Positions 1-15,097 of a DNA stretch of 64,000 nt are shown here, piece after piece. Both the position numbers and the translations under genes were made by a program. Source of the DNA: Castanea sativa (Eukaryota; Streptophyta; Magnoliopsida; Fagales; Fagaceae); NCBI RefSeq assembly GCF_040712315.1, contig NC_134017.1, forward strand, positions 22,283,822 to 22,347,821, written 5' to 3'. A model generated the notes under the pieces. The model was not told where the DNA came from. It did not search any database and saw only the letters and a list, made by a program, of their open reading frames with translations. The first letter of the stretch is position 1, and every line of letters starts with the position of its first letter.

Positions 1-2393
1 ATAGAGGATATTGTACAAACAACTACATCTCTACAGTTTGCAGTCCTAGATGATCAGTGCACCATGTTGGGAGGCTATACACCCCCTTTTCAAGAGACAC
101 CAAGAACAGTTGAGAGCGAACCTGGCAATAGATATGAAGATCAATTTTGTACACATCGAGGTGAATCCTCTACAGTTCCAGTAGTTGAAGATGAAGACGA
201 ACACTGTGTTGGGGAAGATCTTGATGATAGAGATGAGTACGAAGAGAGGATTGAGCGAGGTGACTTTGATAGGGGTGTTGATGACCATGAAATTACTCTC
301 AATCCTAATGTTGATGATATGGATGAATGTGATGAAGATGATGCAAACCCTACTGTTAGAGTTCAGCATGTTACAAATGCAACCCCCGTTTATGAACCTC
401 CCGCCTTATCATTTTATGAAAATACTTGGGAAAATATGGTTGATCCTGAAGTTGGTGAGCAAGCATTTGCTTCTTCTTGGAATGTGGACATGAATTTTTG
501 TACAGGGTTGATTTTTGCGAATAAAGAAGCGGTGAAACGTGCATTAAAAATTTATGCCGCAAAGCATAACAGAAACTTTCTGACTAGTAGGTCGACCAAA
601 AGTAGACTGTATGTGAAATGCATGGATGAGTCATGCAAGTGGTACGTTGGAGCAGTCATGAAGCCTAAACAGGGAACATGGATGGTCACATCTTATGGGG
701 GTCCTCACAGTTGTATGACCCTTGGCATGGCTCTTGATGGTAGAATGATGGATTGTAATTTTCTTGCAGCAGAATTTGTTCCAATGTTGCGAGAAAATCA
801 CACGGCAACAATTCAACACCTTAGAGATTACATCAAAGGGAAGTATTATGAACATAAGCTTTCTTACTATAAGATATGGGATGCGAAACAAAGGGCTATT
901 GCAAAGATATTTGGCGATTGGGAAGAGTCTTACGAAAGGCTGAAAAAGTTATTGTTGGCATACTTGGATCAAGAAGCTGGCACCCGGTCCGGTATCTCAG
1001 GCGAGGGAGGAAGGTGTTACAATATTGCGATATGTATTTTGGGCTTTCGCTCCTTGCATTGAAGGATTCAGACATTGTAAGCCGATGTCAGTATTGATGG
1101 GACCCATTTGTATGGTAAATATCGAGGGGTGTTGATGATTGCAATGGCCACCGATGCCAACAACAAGGTTTTGCCTCTCGCCTTTCTTGTTGTGGACAAA
1201 GAGTCGGGCCTAGTTGGAGGTGGTTTTTAGATTGCGTCGGGTTTGCACTTTGGGGGATGTGATAGCAAATAAGGACATATGCATAATTTCGACCACATAA
1301 GGGTATTCGAAACGCAATTGCAAACTGGCCTAGAGATGATCATGGATGAGTACGAGTATACCACAGATATTGCCTTCGACATGTTGCTAGCAACTTCAAC
1401 ACGCATTTTCAGGACGCCACTTTAAAGTCATTGGCCTTGAAAGCGGGGTATGCTACTCAGGAAGCTAAATTTGAGTTGTACATGCAACCTATCAAGGAAG
1501 CTGAGATCGAGGCCCTTAGGAAGAAATCAGCCACTGAACAACAGGTAAGTGAACCTGACCCATCCATCATGCCATACACATATCTAATGAAAGAGGTTAT
1601 AGAGAAGTGGACCCAGCTACGTGATGGTGGATACCGTTATGGGGCTATGACAACCAATGTCTCGAAGTGCTTCAATGGAGTACTCAAAGGTGCCCGTGGC
1701 CTGCCCATTGCTGCACTGGTTGAATTCACTTGGAGCAAACTTGTCGCGTATTTCCATGATCGACACAAAAAAATTACTCATGATCTCTTGGAGGGCAAGG
1801 TGTGGAGTAAATATGCCTTAGAAATCTTTGATGCAAATTTGAAAAAATCTAAAACACACCAAGTAAGGCCGTTTAATAATGTCCATGGTGTATATCAAGT
1901 AACGACTGCGTACAACATCCATAGCTCTGGAGGGGGACAACATAGTCATGAAGTAAACATATTGGCCAGAACATGTGGTTGTGGAAAGTGGCAAAATAGA
2001 AAGATCCCTTATTCACATGCGATTACAGTTCTTCAGTACTTGGGGCAAGATAGAACTGCATATATTGACCCATGTTATAGTTTGGACAACACCATTCGCA
2101 CCTACTCACACCAATTTGTGGTGCCCAAGTCAGAGTCATTGTGGAGGGATGTGGAAGGTCCAAAGTGGGTGCCTGACCCAGACCTGTTGCGGGCCAAAGG
2201 TCAACCTGTGAAGTCTAGGATACGGAATGAGATGGATGGGGTCCGGCGAAAACCGGGAAGCCGAAGGCCAGATTCTGACTTGAGGGAGATTCAACAAAAG
2301 CAGAGCTGTGGACTGTGTCATCAACATGGGCATAACCGTAGAAGATGTCCGCTTTCCCGTGGGGCTTCGACAAGCAATACTGACCCAACCTAG
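1..2393 (+). pseudogene. mudrA-type MULE transposase, broken, 5' end outside window
   Basis: Relic of a Mutator-like transposase. The frame is open from base 1 to a stop at 1062 and holds an Asp/Glu-rich leader, the MuDR N-terminal zinc-binding region (about 480-720) and the helix before the catalytic core (ESYERLKKLLLAYLDQEAGT, about 925-985). The first catalytic Asp survives in another frame (SIDGTHLYGKYRG, about 1092-1130). At about 1205-1235 the SWRWFL block is shifted and hits TAG. A last open stretch, from about 1378 (ATG at 1431) to 2393, holds a SWIM finger in which the second Cys has become Tyr (CGCGKWQNRKIPYSH) and an intact CCHC knuckle (CGLCHQHGHNRRRC). At least three frameshifts and one lost zinc ligand make it inactive. 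A GTAAGT right after the stop and a TTTCTCAG near 2506 suggest a remnant intron. Family assignment is secure. Confidence 0.9.
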
Positions 2394-2910
2394 GTAAGTG
2401 ATGCTTTTATATAAAATGTCATGATTATATCAATTATCCAAGTTACGTAGATTAGTACCGTTGTTTTGGCTGTTGGTATCTAACGACAATATTTAAATTT
2501 TTCTCAGGTATGCAGATACTCGATTTTGGAATGTCATTGTAGATGTAAATTGTGGTTCTCTTTTTTGTGTATTTGAACTTACTACTGGGTTGTATCGGCA
2601 CAATTATTATTTTCTTTTATCACTGAATGCACTTGTAATCGAAGACTTCTGTATCCAATGTACCCATTTTCTTCCTCATCTGTATAGCTTTGGATTCTTT
2701 TACCACCTTATTTTCGTCAAGTCTTGTCTTATTTTTACTATGCATGACATTGTTCACTTACTTTTTATAGTTTTTAGTCTTGTTAAGTTGATGGTGTCAT
2801 TACTTGTGAGGAAGGAAAATAACCAATAAGGTGGTTTTCTAAAAGTTTTGCTTATACTTCAGTTAACATACTGAATAGAGAGAGCAAAAGGATCTGTTTC
2901 TGCACTACAG

Positions 2911-3175
2911 GGAAAAAAAAAGGAAGAAAAAAAAAGGAAAAAAAAAAGTAAGCAACAAAAAAGGTAAGAAAAAAAAGTAAGCAAAAGAAAGGAAAACAAA
3001 AAAGGTAAGAAAAAAAAGTAAGCAAAAGAAAGGAAAAAAAAAAGGTAAGAAAAAAAAGTAAGCAAAAAGAAAGGAAAAAAAAACAGTAAGAAAAAAAAAA
3101 CGGAAAAAAACCAAGCAAAAAAAGGATACGAAAAAAAGTAAGAAGGAAAAAAAAAAGAAAAAAAAAACGTAAAAA
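2911..3175 (+). repeat. purine-only tandem tract
   Basis: About 265 bases made almost only of A and G, with a loose unit of roughly 30 bases built from AGGTAAGAAAAAAAAGTAAG and GCAAAAGAAAGG. It lies between the mudrA relic and the first palindromic cluster. The long Phe-rich reading frames on the opposite strand are a by-product of this composition. Confidence 0.8.
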
Positions 3176-3219
3176 TCGACTTCATAGGGATCGACTTTGT
3201 CCCAACTCTCTGCCTGGAA

Positions 3220-3325
3220 ACTCGAATTTCTGGTATTCGAGTACTCAATGTAGAACTCGAGTTCAATGAACTCGATTTATAAGGCCACATAAATCAAGTT
3301 CACTGAACTCGATTTATAGGTGTTT
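3220..3325. repeat. left cluster of CTCGA palindromes
   Basis: Two near-palindromic units in tandem, one with a perfect 9-base arm on each side of a single A (TCGAGTTCA A TGAACTCGA) and a second with one mismatch, each followed by CTCGATTTATA. A looser TTCGAGTACTC lies just upstream, and a T-run follows. The same unit recurs at 16.45-16.62 kb. Confidence 0.75.
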
Positions 3326-3909
3326 TTTTTTTTTTTTTTTCCCCTTCTAGTGGTTTCCTGTCAAGCCCTACGTGTCAACCTCACAAAAAAATCTTGCCCC
3401 ATTCAGTCCTCACTCCTCATGATTTTATTAAAGAATGACATGATTTATAAATGAGATTGACTTGTCCAAAAGGCCGTATTAGAAGTTCCCGCAAGTTATG
3501 AGTACTCATTTGCTAAAATAGGTGGACATAAGTATTGTTGAGATTGCCAGTTCAACATACACACAAAATTCCTTTACACCACATGTACTCATTTTGCACT
3601 TTACACATTGCCAATAGAAGTAGCTTAAGTTCTACTTGTTAATGATTGTTGTGGGCACCAAAAATTAAATACAAATAACAGTTAAATACTCAAAAAAGTA
3701 AGATTAAGCAAGCAGGTTACAACATGTTGAAATGAAATAATAACAAAAATCGAATTTTCAAACAAATTTCTTTTACACCATGCAATTTAGCAGCCAACTC
3801 TTTCAAATCTTTCACTTCCTCCAGAAGCTTGAAAGGTGTAGACTCTATAGAAAACAAGCATAGAAGACAACTCCATCTGTGAAGGTGGGAATGGATAATA
3901 TCGCTCTAC
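3326..3909. other. no gene recognised; probable captured intron DNA
   Basis: AT-rich sequence between the palindrome cluster and the last AGO4-like exon. The exon ends at a GT at 3909, so the minus-strand reading frames over 3787-3909 probably run through captured intron sequence. Confidence 0.4.
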
Positions 3910-4376
3910 CATAAAGATCAGAGTTTTTTCTCTCGAGAAGCAAGCATAGAAGAAACTGTGGACCACCAGGAAGTTTTGATTGTATATCCTCAAACATCTT
4001 CTCCACTGTAGCCATGGGTGGAGCGTGTCTCTTCCATAGATTTTCTTGAAACACATCGACTGGAGCATTTATTTGCTACAAGAACATAAGAAAGATAACT
4101 ATCAATTATCAGACAAGGCATTATAGCATTCATATCAGGAACATATACTTACAATTCCTTTCAGATCTCCATATTTAATTAGATCTCGTACAAGACTTTG
4201 TGTATCACAACACGCTGAGAAGTTCACTACAGCCCAGCATTCAATCTTTGTGGGCTGCACTACTTTCTACATGGAATGTTGAAAATACCGTAAGAATATA
4301 TGTTATCAAAATCTGAAATAGTAACAAAAAAAGGAAATACCTTATTGTTGAAATTCCATCGACCAACTTTCTTAGC
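3910..4376 (-). pseudogene. AGO4: AGO4-type Argonaute fragment (three exons, L2/MID region)
   Basis: Three consecutive exons with their introns: 4376-4341 (AKKVGRWNFNNK), 4266-4153 (starting KVVQPTKIECWAVVNF) and 4075-3910 (ending FLLCLLLERKNSDLYG). Splice signals are intact: GT at each 3' edge, AG at each 5' edge, and phase kept. The QFLLCLLxERKNSDLYG stretch is diagnostic of the AGO4/6/9 clade MID domain. That clade binds 24-nt siRNAs in RNA-directed DNA methylation. PAZ and PIWI regions are absent: nothing upstream before the RuvB-like piece at 5046, and nothing downstream before the 3.3 kb palindromes. The second exon shows Cys where the family usually has Arg (ECWAVVNFSACCD). It is a captured piece and cannot encode a working Argonaute. 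Confidence 0.85.
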
Positions 4377-5021
4377 CTATCAAATTGAAATCATCACTGA
4401 GGTAAGAATATCAAGATATATCAAGATATATCCAGGACAAAAGAAAGTTATATGAAAAAAAGAACCATGTCTCTAAGCACAAACAGACATTTATTGATCT
4501 ACTGGTCTTATTGTTTCAAGACACATCAGACCTCACCCCCATTTGCAAGCAACAAAAATCATAAACAACAAAAGTAAAATTGATAAAGACGGAATAAAAC
4601 AGAAGATAACTGTCCAGTCCTAGAAATTAGTCAAGTTCTCAGTTTTGATGGTGAAGAAAAAAAAGTTACCTCCAAAACTAGACAAAAACATAAATTTGGG
4701 AACAAACATACACCATCTCATCTTTAATGCATCATAGTGGGATAAAGACAAAGTATAGAATGATTTTTTATGTATTATTGGTGAAAAGAAGAATGGACTG
4801 TGTCAATGTCTTGGAATTTTCAACTTAATCAGAGAACTGTTAAGAAAAATAATAACTTAAGAAAAGGATTTCCCAAAATAATTGCAGAAATTTTTGAGAA
4901 ACTTCGTATGTCTTGCTGACCATGATTTAAGCTTCTATCAAAAGAAAATAATACGTTGAAATTTATATCTGATATAAATTTATGAAGTAGATTAATTTAT
5001 TCACTTTATTATTAATTCTTA

Positions 5022-7815
<2,794 letters not shown>

Positions 7816-8204
7816 ATTAATGACCAAAAAACCAACATAGAATTACCAGTTATTCACATGAAGATCAAACCAAAAAACCAGCCATGATCTATTCAATATC
7901 AATTCAAGCAAGGATCTATTTAGGCCTCTAGGATTTGGTCTTCTGACAAGCTACCCCTTTTCCCACCTTTGGAAACAGGTGTATATAATTGACATTCACA
8001 AGCTCTATTTCAAATGTTGTTTTCTTGCCCACAAAACAAAGGTCTACCACTTTATAATAATAATAAAACAAACAAACACACACGCACACACATGAAGATC
8101 CGTTATTCACATAAAGATCCGTAAGAATGTTGCATTTTCGTAAGTTAGTAATATCCAGCTATTCATTCCCAAAATGAAAGAAGAATTTGCAATGAAAGAT
8201 TACC

Positions 8205-8330
8205 TCCGATGACTCGTTGGTGCCACCACAATTTTGCGGTGATCATCCTTACTCAGGAACGTTGATGATGTAAACCAAGTTGGGGTAAAAATATCAAGAC
8301 TGTTCTTAGGAGGCTGCATAGGGTAGAAGC
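8205..8330 (-). other. exon-like block of unknown origin inside the mosaic
   Basis: Between the villin and RuvB-like pieces, an AG at about 8331 and a GTAATC at 8204 bracket an open frame that reads MQPPKNSLDIFTPTWFTSST and then KDDHRKIVVAPTSHRR. I do not recognise it. It could be an exon of a fifth captured gene, or an intron of a neighbour that happens to be open. Confidence 0.35.
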
Positions 8331-8471
8331 TATTAAATAAATGCAACGATAAAATGCATGTTAAAGAAAATTAATTTGTGAATTTCTTTTAAGATATAAA
8401 GTATAAAGGAAAGTGCTCACGCATTTGGCAAACCTAGATTTTAGTACAGCTTGTTCAAGCTACTACCTCAC

Positions 8472-10117
8472 TTGGATGGCAGCTTTTCTCTCCTCTCCAC
8501 TTGCGTTACCCGGCCAATCCAAACAAATACCTCAAAGACCATCCCAAGAGGATAGCATTTGTTGTTTTCCAACAGGATTTGGATAGTTCATTTTCTACTA
8601 TCTTCACCGTCCGTCGTTGATGCCGTAGAAACCAAAGAAGCCAAGTTAAAATTATGTTGATAACTTTAGTCAACATGAAACACTGGCATGCTATCTTTCA
8701 TCCAAACAAAAAAAAGAAAATGATGGAGCAAGAGCAACTAATACATACCTTTTTCATTAAAAAAAAACCTAATATATACCTTTTAAAATCATAGGCCCTC
8801 CATCCTAATTTGTATGTCTTGGTTTGAAAAGGCAGGATGTTTAATAAAGTTAAAATGTGTCCTGATTGGTTTTTTGAATTACTATTGGATAATATTGGAA
8901 GATGAAGGTTTAAATGCTTTTACTTTTTGAAAGTGGATACTCACTAAGGGACGCTCCAAAAGGAAAGCAAGACATTTAATATGGAATGAATGAAATAACA
9001 AAATAATGAAAAGAACAAAAGAGAGGCAAGAAATTCATTTAAGTTGTTAATATATATGACTATCAGCCTCTTGGTTAGATGCTTGACCTCAAGGACAATA
9101 TTGAAGATGTAAGTAATATCATTTACTCTTATACCAGTAAGTCATAAATGCAAACAAAATTAGATTTTTTGAAGCTGCCTGACAAACATTTAAAATCAAC
9201 TTGTGATCTTTTCCTTCCTATACTGGAGAAATATAAAAGGAAGAAAGTTTACTGGAGAAAGCCTCACTCTTACACACAAAGAAGAAGATGGAATAAAATA
9301 CCTATAAAGTTTAGCAGGAGTAGACTCAGGAATAATGTCATCTTCACTAGTGACCTTTTTTCCAATAGGAGCAAAACCACCAAAGAGGACCCAGAACTCA
9401 CCAGAGTCTGACTCAGTATCCAACTTCCCATCATCCGTCACTTCGTGAACAACATTAAGAACAATCAAGTTATCAAATGAAGAATTGAGAACCATGGGTA
9501 CAACTAAAAATGAATGAAAACAAAATAGTGGCAGGAAAATGCAAACTTGTTGAGAATAGTAGAAAGAAAAATAGCATCATAAAAATCATATATACATGTG
9601 ACCTTACCAACAATTGCAACATCAGAAGTTCCATATTGATTATTTTCCTTCAAAAAATGAATTACTTCCAAGGCCTCGTGGCCCTTTCCCCGAATATTGG
9701 AATTTGCACCATTGAACCGATAAATCTTATTCCGAGTGTCCAGGATAAATACATCATCATGATTCAACAGGATCGAGCAAAAGGGACCTCGCACAAGCAA
9801 AATGGAGAATGATGATTCCTTGATCCGTGAAAATCTACATCTAAAGTTCATTGAATTCATGAAGTTAATTTGCAAAGGCTCGCTTCATTCCGACAACTCA
9901 TTTTCCTCTACGTACATACAACCGTGTTTCAAATACTTCTTCCTCGTGCGTTTTAAATCCGTATGCAACACCACCCTCCAAAGGTATGATACAAGGTTTA
10001 AAGTATGACAAAAATTTGTCGATTCATAGCCTTGTAGTTCCCTCGTGCCTGCATCGCACGTCCCCCAAGAACCGCATCAAGTTCAACGCTTTTTATAGCT
10101 GCTGTTCCGGATTCATC
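8472..10117 (-). pseudogene. VLN: villin (gelsolin-repeat actin-binding protein) fragment
   Basis: Three blocks in villin order. The first (10117-9608) carries [39 protein letters not shown] and [20 protein letters not shown]. The second (about 9440-9302) carries [20 protein letters not shown] and [11 protein letters not shown]. The third (about 8625-8472) carries VKIVENELSKS and, shifted, FVWIGRVTQVEERKAAIQ. These match gelsolin-like domains 1-3 of plant villins, which cap, sever and bundle actin. Splice signals remain at 10118, 9607, 9301 and 8471. The first block is frameshifted around the CIIP-EGG motif, and the third at least twice. Domains beyond the third and the headpiece are missing. 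Fragment only. Confidence 0.88.
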
Positions 10118-10324
10118 CTATAAGAATTTATAAGGTTTAGTGAGATTATATTTTCAGGTCAACTCTTAGCTTATATGAACACGAAATCTTAAAGGCTAGT
10201 TCAAACTCCAAATGTAGAAAAAAAATGGAAAATGGCACACCTGACTTGAATCCAAAATCAGCATCCAAAACCCATATATAATTATATGCAAGATAGGAAA
10301 AAAGAAAGAACAGAAATAACATAC

Positions 10325-10688
10325 AGATATAGCCTCCCATGCTAGCTCGAGAATCAGCAACAACCATGACACCCTCTTAGAATATGAACGCAAGTGTGGT
10401 GGTTCCCTTTGCTTGCTTCACCATCTGTATAGCCTCTTTCTGGAATCCATCAAACTGAAACAGAAAAAAAAAAAAAAAAAAAAGAGTCAATATTCAGCCA
10501 ATTAAACTTCTACTTTTCTCTCATGTGAATAGAGAAATCAGAGAAAATAACAAAACAACATTTGAACTCACATTGATAGTATTAGGATGCGCAAAAGATG
10601 GGGCGGCAGAAATCTCATCATGAATCCCACTGCTCAATGACCCAAAGAGCGGGGCAGTTGATTCAAGACCACTAGTATCAAGCTTCAT
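10325..10688 (-). pseudogene. PBE1: 20S proteasome beta-5 subunit 5' fragment
   Basis: Exon 1 (10688-10572, 117 nt) starts with ATG and reads MKLDTSGLESTAPLFGSLSS, the propeptide start of plant PBE1. Exon 2 (10454-10325) reads FDGFQKEAIQMVKQAKGTTT then LAFIF, a TAA stop, and EGVMVVADSRASMGGYI. The stop sits where a Lys codon is expected. The autocatalytic Gly-Thr boundary (KG/TTTLAF) is present. Donor GTGAGT (after 10572) and acceptor TTTCAG (before 10454) are intact. Later exons are missing and the next sequence is villin. Its own ATG is the most upstream start of the whole same-strand mosaic, so any fusion transcript would begin here. With the stop in exon 2 only about 64 residues could be made. 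Confidence 0.88.
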
Positions 10689-10689
10689 G

Positions 10690-11770
10690 ATTCTTTTTTT
10701 AATTTTTTTTTTTTTATAAATAAGTAAAATTTTTATTAAACTTGAATGCAAAAAAACACCAAACAGTACACAGGACATATACTTTAAGGGATATTCCATT
10801 GAAACTGAGCCCCCCTCCAAACTGTACAAATCAGCTACAGCAGCATCTTTCTTGTCAGCCAGCCTATATAATCTAGAAAATTTCTCTTTTGGGGCTTGCT
10901 CTCCACTCCACAAATCACAAAAGTTGACTTCAAAACCTCAATAGCACATGTTAAAAAACTATTGTGAGTGTCCATATAAATGCATTATCTATATATTAAT
11001 AAACCCATCAACTGCTAAAAATTACTTGACAGACTTTGGAAAGTCAGTAACTGCTAGATATCAGCACAACCAAATATAATCAACTAGTATCCACATACGG
11101 CCAAATGTTCATGACAAATGAACTCTTGATAAGGGAAAATTAAACAAAAAAATAAGCCTGCGAGCTGACTAGACCTTCTGAGATTAATATTCCACTAGAA
11201 AGCACCTAAATGACATGGCACCATAGCTAGTCATGCAAATATTGGAAAGCAGCTGATTACAGGGACAAATAAAAAGTTTGACAGTGTGCACAAATAAAAA
11301 GTTTGACAGCAAAAAAGCCAGGTTACAGGGACATAACAGCCTCAATAAACGTAGTTTTCCATAAATAAAGAATTCATAAAACCCAATGGCAAAAATCAAG
11401 AAATAGTGAGAATTATGACCTAACAGAAGTTCCAATTGAACTAACAAGTGGCGGACTACTGGTCAAAGTTAAAGAGGCGACGGACTATTTCATGATTGGT
11501 GATTACCTAAATACTTGGGATAGCACTAACTAAATGAGAACTTTTCCAGGCTTCATAATTTCCTAGTTTTTGTTTTCATTAAGTCCCTTGGTATGTTAGT
11601 CCTCAAGAACCTCAAACAAAAATATTCAGGACTAGTGTAGCATAAACATATAAAAGGAGATAACATAAACCCTCAAGCATATTGATAAGCCTTACAAATC
11701 TTGCAAGGGGTGCTGAGTTGGGCAAAATATACATGCTGAATTGAACACCATTTGTAGGCAGATGGGGTGC
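10690..11770. other. no gene; spacer between the PBE1 fragment and the PMD gene
   Basis: Contains a T-rich tract (10689-10730) followed by a motif common at the 3' ends of dispersed plant repeats (AAATTTTTATTAAAC to GTACACAGGA). A minus-strand TATATAGG lies near 10866-10874, and a short direct repeat (AAATAAAAAGTTTGACAG twice) at about 11268-11310. No reading frame resembles a known protein. Confidence 0.5.
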
Positions 11771-11775
11771 TGACC

Positions 11776-14700
11776 CTATGGCACTTGACGCTTACGCTGC
11801 CTTGTATAATGTCTGGTATGTGGGGGAGGGGGTACTGCATCTCCTTCGTCAGGCTCCTTGCATTGCTCCAAAGACGAAGTTACAAAGAAACAAAGGATCA
11901 AATCAATTTTAATACCAACCATAACAGCAGTCACGAACGTATTCAAAGCTAGTGAATGACCAATCATACCGTGGGGCCAGCCTTGTGTCCTGCTTTGTGA
12001 CCACCTGTCCCACAAGGAGGTGCTTTTCTTGTGCGTTTAGGCCGACCTTATGGGGGTGAGTGTAACCCAACTACTTGCTCATTCTCGACATGCACAGCTG
12101 GCTGATTTGCTTGACTCCCAACAACTGAAGATACTACAACGGCGGGGGAGGATGGTGTAGCGGACGAAATGTGAGTGAGGCTCATAGTCGTAGGAGCTGT
12201 ATGCAGTCCAGGAGTGGGCATGAATGACATGAAGTCACTATGGGGTGGTACATGGTGTATATGACCAATGCTGTATGAGGGAGATTGAGTGTGCATGACA
12301 GGAGGGGCGTCATTATAATCAATGCCAAGATCAAAGGATGGTGGAGTAAGGGATAGATGAGCGGGGTCAGAAAATGTACATAGCGTGGGTGAAGGGATCT
12401 CGGGGTGCAAAGATGTACGTGCAGTGGGTACAGGGATCTGTAGGTCAGGAAATGCAGGAGTAGTACGAGGAGGGATCTCTGGGGAAGGAGATGCATGTGG
12501 GGGTGGAGGGAACTCTGGGGTAAGTGATGCATGTGGGGGTGGAGGGGGTTGATTTTGCCGTTAATGGGGTGCAGCACACTGGCCATGGCTATGGCTAGCA
12601 GGAGTTGAGCTCGTGCTTGGTCGTCCATTATGTTCTCGCGATTCGGATTTGTCAGATCGGCATCTTCCAAGGGAAGATGGGCAGCTAGACGGTGAAGGCG
12701 ATCCACTTCCTTCAAAGATAGCCGTAATCGGCTTGTGCTCGTGGTGTCTACTACATAACGCATCAACATCTGCTTGTGCATGGCGACCTGCAATTTGTGT
12801 AATACAATTAGTACACCTAACGCAAAAATGGTAATATGCAACAAAATTTGGAAAGAAAGGTCAAAGCGATTACCGTAATAAGAAGTGAGGCGCTAGTGTG
12901 GTCGACAAACCTCCATGTGACTTTACCATACCAGCCGAAGTATGGATGAACACTCGACATAGCACCCTCTAGTCGTGCTCCATGACATAGTTTCTGTGCT
13001 CTCGTATTCCATACTTGGATGTGGCTAAAATGTCTGACCCTCGAATCCACTTCAATCTTCCCCTCGTGTCTATCTTATGAAGGGCATCGTCGAGTATCAA
13101 CATCTTCGGGAATTTCTTGCACCATCCCAAACTCGACGAAGAACACGATCCGGTGTATGTTTCTCTACTAGCCGTAAACATACAAGCGGCACCCTCGCCG
13201 TCCACATGTCCCTTCCCGCTACACGTAACGCGGTGCAGGTGGCCTAATTCGGCTTCATATGGTTGCCACACCACCTGTTGTAGTAAAAAAAAAGCGCAGC
13301 ACATTATGCAATGTTCCATTATTTTGAATTGACATATTTTACAGTTATAACAGTATACACTAAGATAACATTACAAGAAACATAATTTGGATACCTGGTT
13401 GGGATACATAGAATCTAGAAGCTGACGGTACCGAACCAAACAGATTTCGGCGGGGCTATTCTTCATGCTCACGACCCAAACCAACCTACAATGAAGAAAG
13501 AGGAAATCAATATCTACCAATTATGCAATGTAATAAAAAAGAAAAAGGATATGTATGCTGATGAAAGCTTAAAAAATCCACATTTTATCAAGTTTTTCCT
13601 TGGAATACTACTACTACACTACATATGCATCTTTAGTTGTAGAATAATACTTGAATAATGCTAAGTTCAATTATTTTGTAATGCGAAGTTCAAAAACTTA
13701 AGTAGTTGAATAATGCTAAGTTCAATGTGTCATATCGTTTAAAATGATGGATCCAAAAAAAATAGAGAGAATCGGCCAAGGAAGAGACTTACTTAATAGA
13801 CAATGGCGAAGATGGCAATGGTGGGCCATATGCACCATCTGGTGGGAGGTCCATCCTTGGGCACAAAAAAGGAAATCTGGACCATGCCCAATATTGAACG
13901 AGTATTAAAGCCCCACCAATCTGACTAGCGTTTTTGTCGGTTGCCCTGCATAACTCTCTGTACAACCATGCAAGGCAAGCGCTCCCCCAACTGTACCGAG
14001 GTGGATTGTGAAGGTCCCTCAACATCTGCAACCACATCGTATGCACCCTATTGCCAGACTTGTCAGCGAAAATTGTGTCCCCTAGGAGTGCTAGAATATA
14101 ACACCGTGCATACTGATGCACAGCAACCTCTTCTGCACCATCGGGCAACCCTTGGTCAATTTTTTCAAGTAGCTTCTTGATTTGGATCCTCTGTCCTTTA
14201 AGCACCACTGAATTAGTAACAATTCCAAGCATCTCCTGACATTCAACAGCCCACCTCAAGGCACAAGTTCCAACAATTGCCTCACCATCGATTGGAATCC
14301 CCAACAGAACCTCCACGTCTTGTAATGTGATTGTCATCTCACCATGTGGAAGGTGGAAGGTGTGGGTTTCAGGCCGCCATCGCTCAACAAAGGCCGTTAT
14401 CAAATTATGATCAAGCTCTCTAAATGGGGTCCTATACAGCCCCTCTAATCCAATTCTCTTGACAATGTCGAGGATGCGATCATCCACCATCGGGCTTCGT
14501 TTTCGAAACTCCTCATTACGACCACGACATTTCAATACCCCCGGATCCTGCACATGATAGAACCATGGTGATGAGATGTAATATGTCATTACCTTTGTAT
14601 AAATGATTGTAGCTATTGTTGGGAAAATAGACTATAAATTATTCAATTGGAATTTCCATGAGTTTATGACAACTTATTTAACGAAGCGTTTGTAGTCCCC

Positions 14701-15097
14701 TTATTTTTTTTATACAAAAACCAAAAATACAAAAGCTATATATCAAGATTAAGGTTATGCTCAAGAAGAATTTCATCAACAAAATCAGGAGTATAGCCTA
14801 AAACGAAAATGATAAGAGGTAGATAATTATTTAGAGACCATTTTGCAAGAACATTACTATGCATTCAAAGCTAGTGATACCATTGACAAACTTAGGATTT
14901 TAGAAATGAAAAAAAAAAATATCAACATAATGTAAAAGGATAAGAAAAGAAAGAGCTGGTATTCAGCAGGTCGTCGATTTTAATTTTACCTGGCCTTCCC
15001 AAACAGCGGATGATCGATGTTCTGTTAGAAACCTTAACACCGAAGGAACCCTGGGACCAGGACCGAACTCATCATCCACCTCAGCAACGGCAGCCAT
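11776..15097 (-). pseudogene. plant mobile domain (PMD, MAIN-like) gene, frameshifted
   Basis: Exon 1, 15097-14990 (MAAVAEVDDEFGPGPRVPSV, 36 codons). Exon 2, 14547-13793, with the PMD core: GLEGLYRTPF, HNLITAFVERWRPETHTFHL, GEMTITLQDVEVLLGIPIDG. Exon 3, 13485-13395 (VRYRQLLDSMYPNQ). Exon 4, 13274 to about 12850 (VVWQPYEAELGHL). A Pro-rich tail at about 12600-12048, then GRPKRTRKAPPCGTGGHKAG at 12045-11967, and a last exon ending HYTRQRKRQVP at 11776. Junctions keep phase. Databases often call this family 'serine/threonine phosphatase 7 long form homolog', but no phosphatase domain is present. PMD genes occur both as host genes and inside Mutator-like elements. Exon 4 shifts frame at least twice (GRDMWTARVPLVC and WYGKVTWRFVD sit in other frames), the tail shifts again, and a TAA precedes GRPKRT. 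Confidence 0.85.

Noticed and set aside
2852..3290. Long Phe-rich open frames on the minus strand
   Set aside because: They are translations of a purine-only tract; no protein-like composition or start context.
3720..3909. Open frames continuing after the last AGO4-like exon
   Set aside because: The exon ends at a GT donor; what follows is most simply captured intron sequence.
3910..4376. A functional Argonaute gene
   Set aside because: Only three exons remain, with PAZ and PIWI regions absent on either side.
11776..15097. Serine/threonine phosphatase
   Set aside because: The common label comes from a misnamed homolog; no metallophosphatase motifs are present, only PMD signatures.
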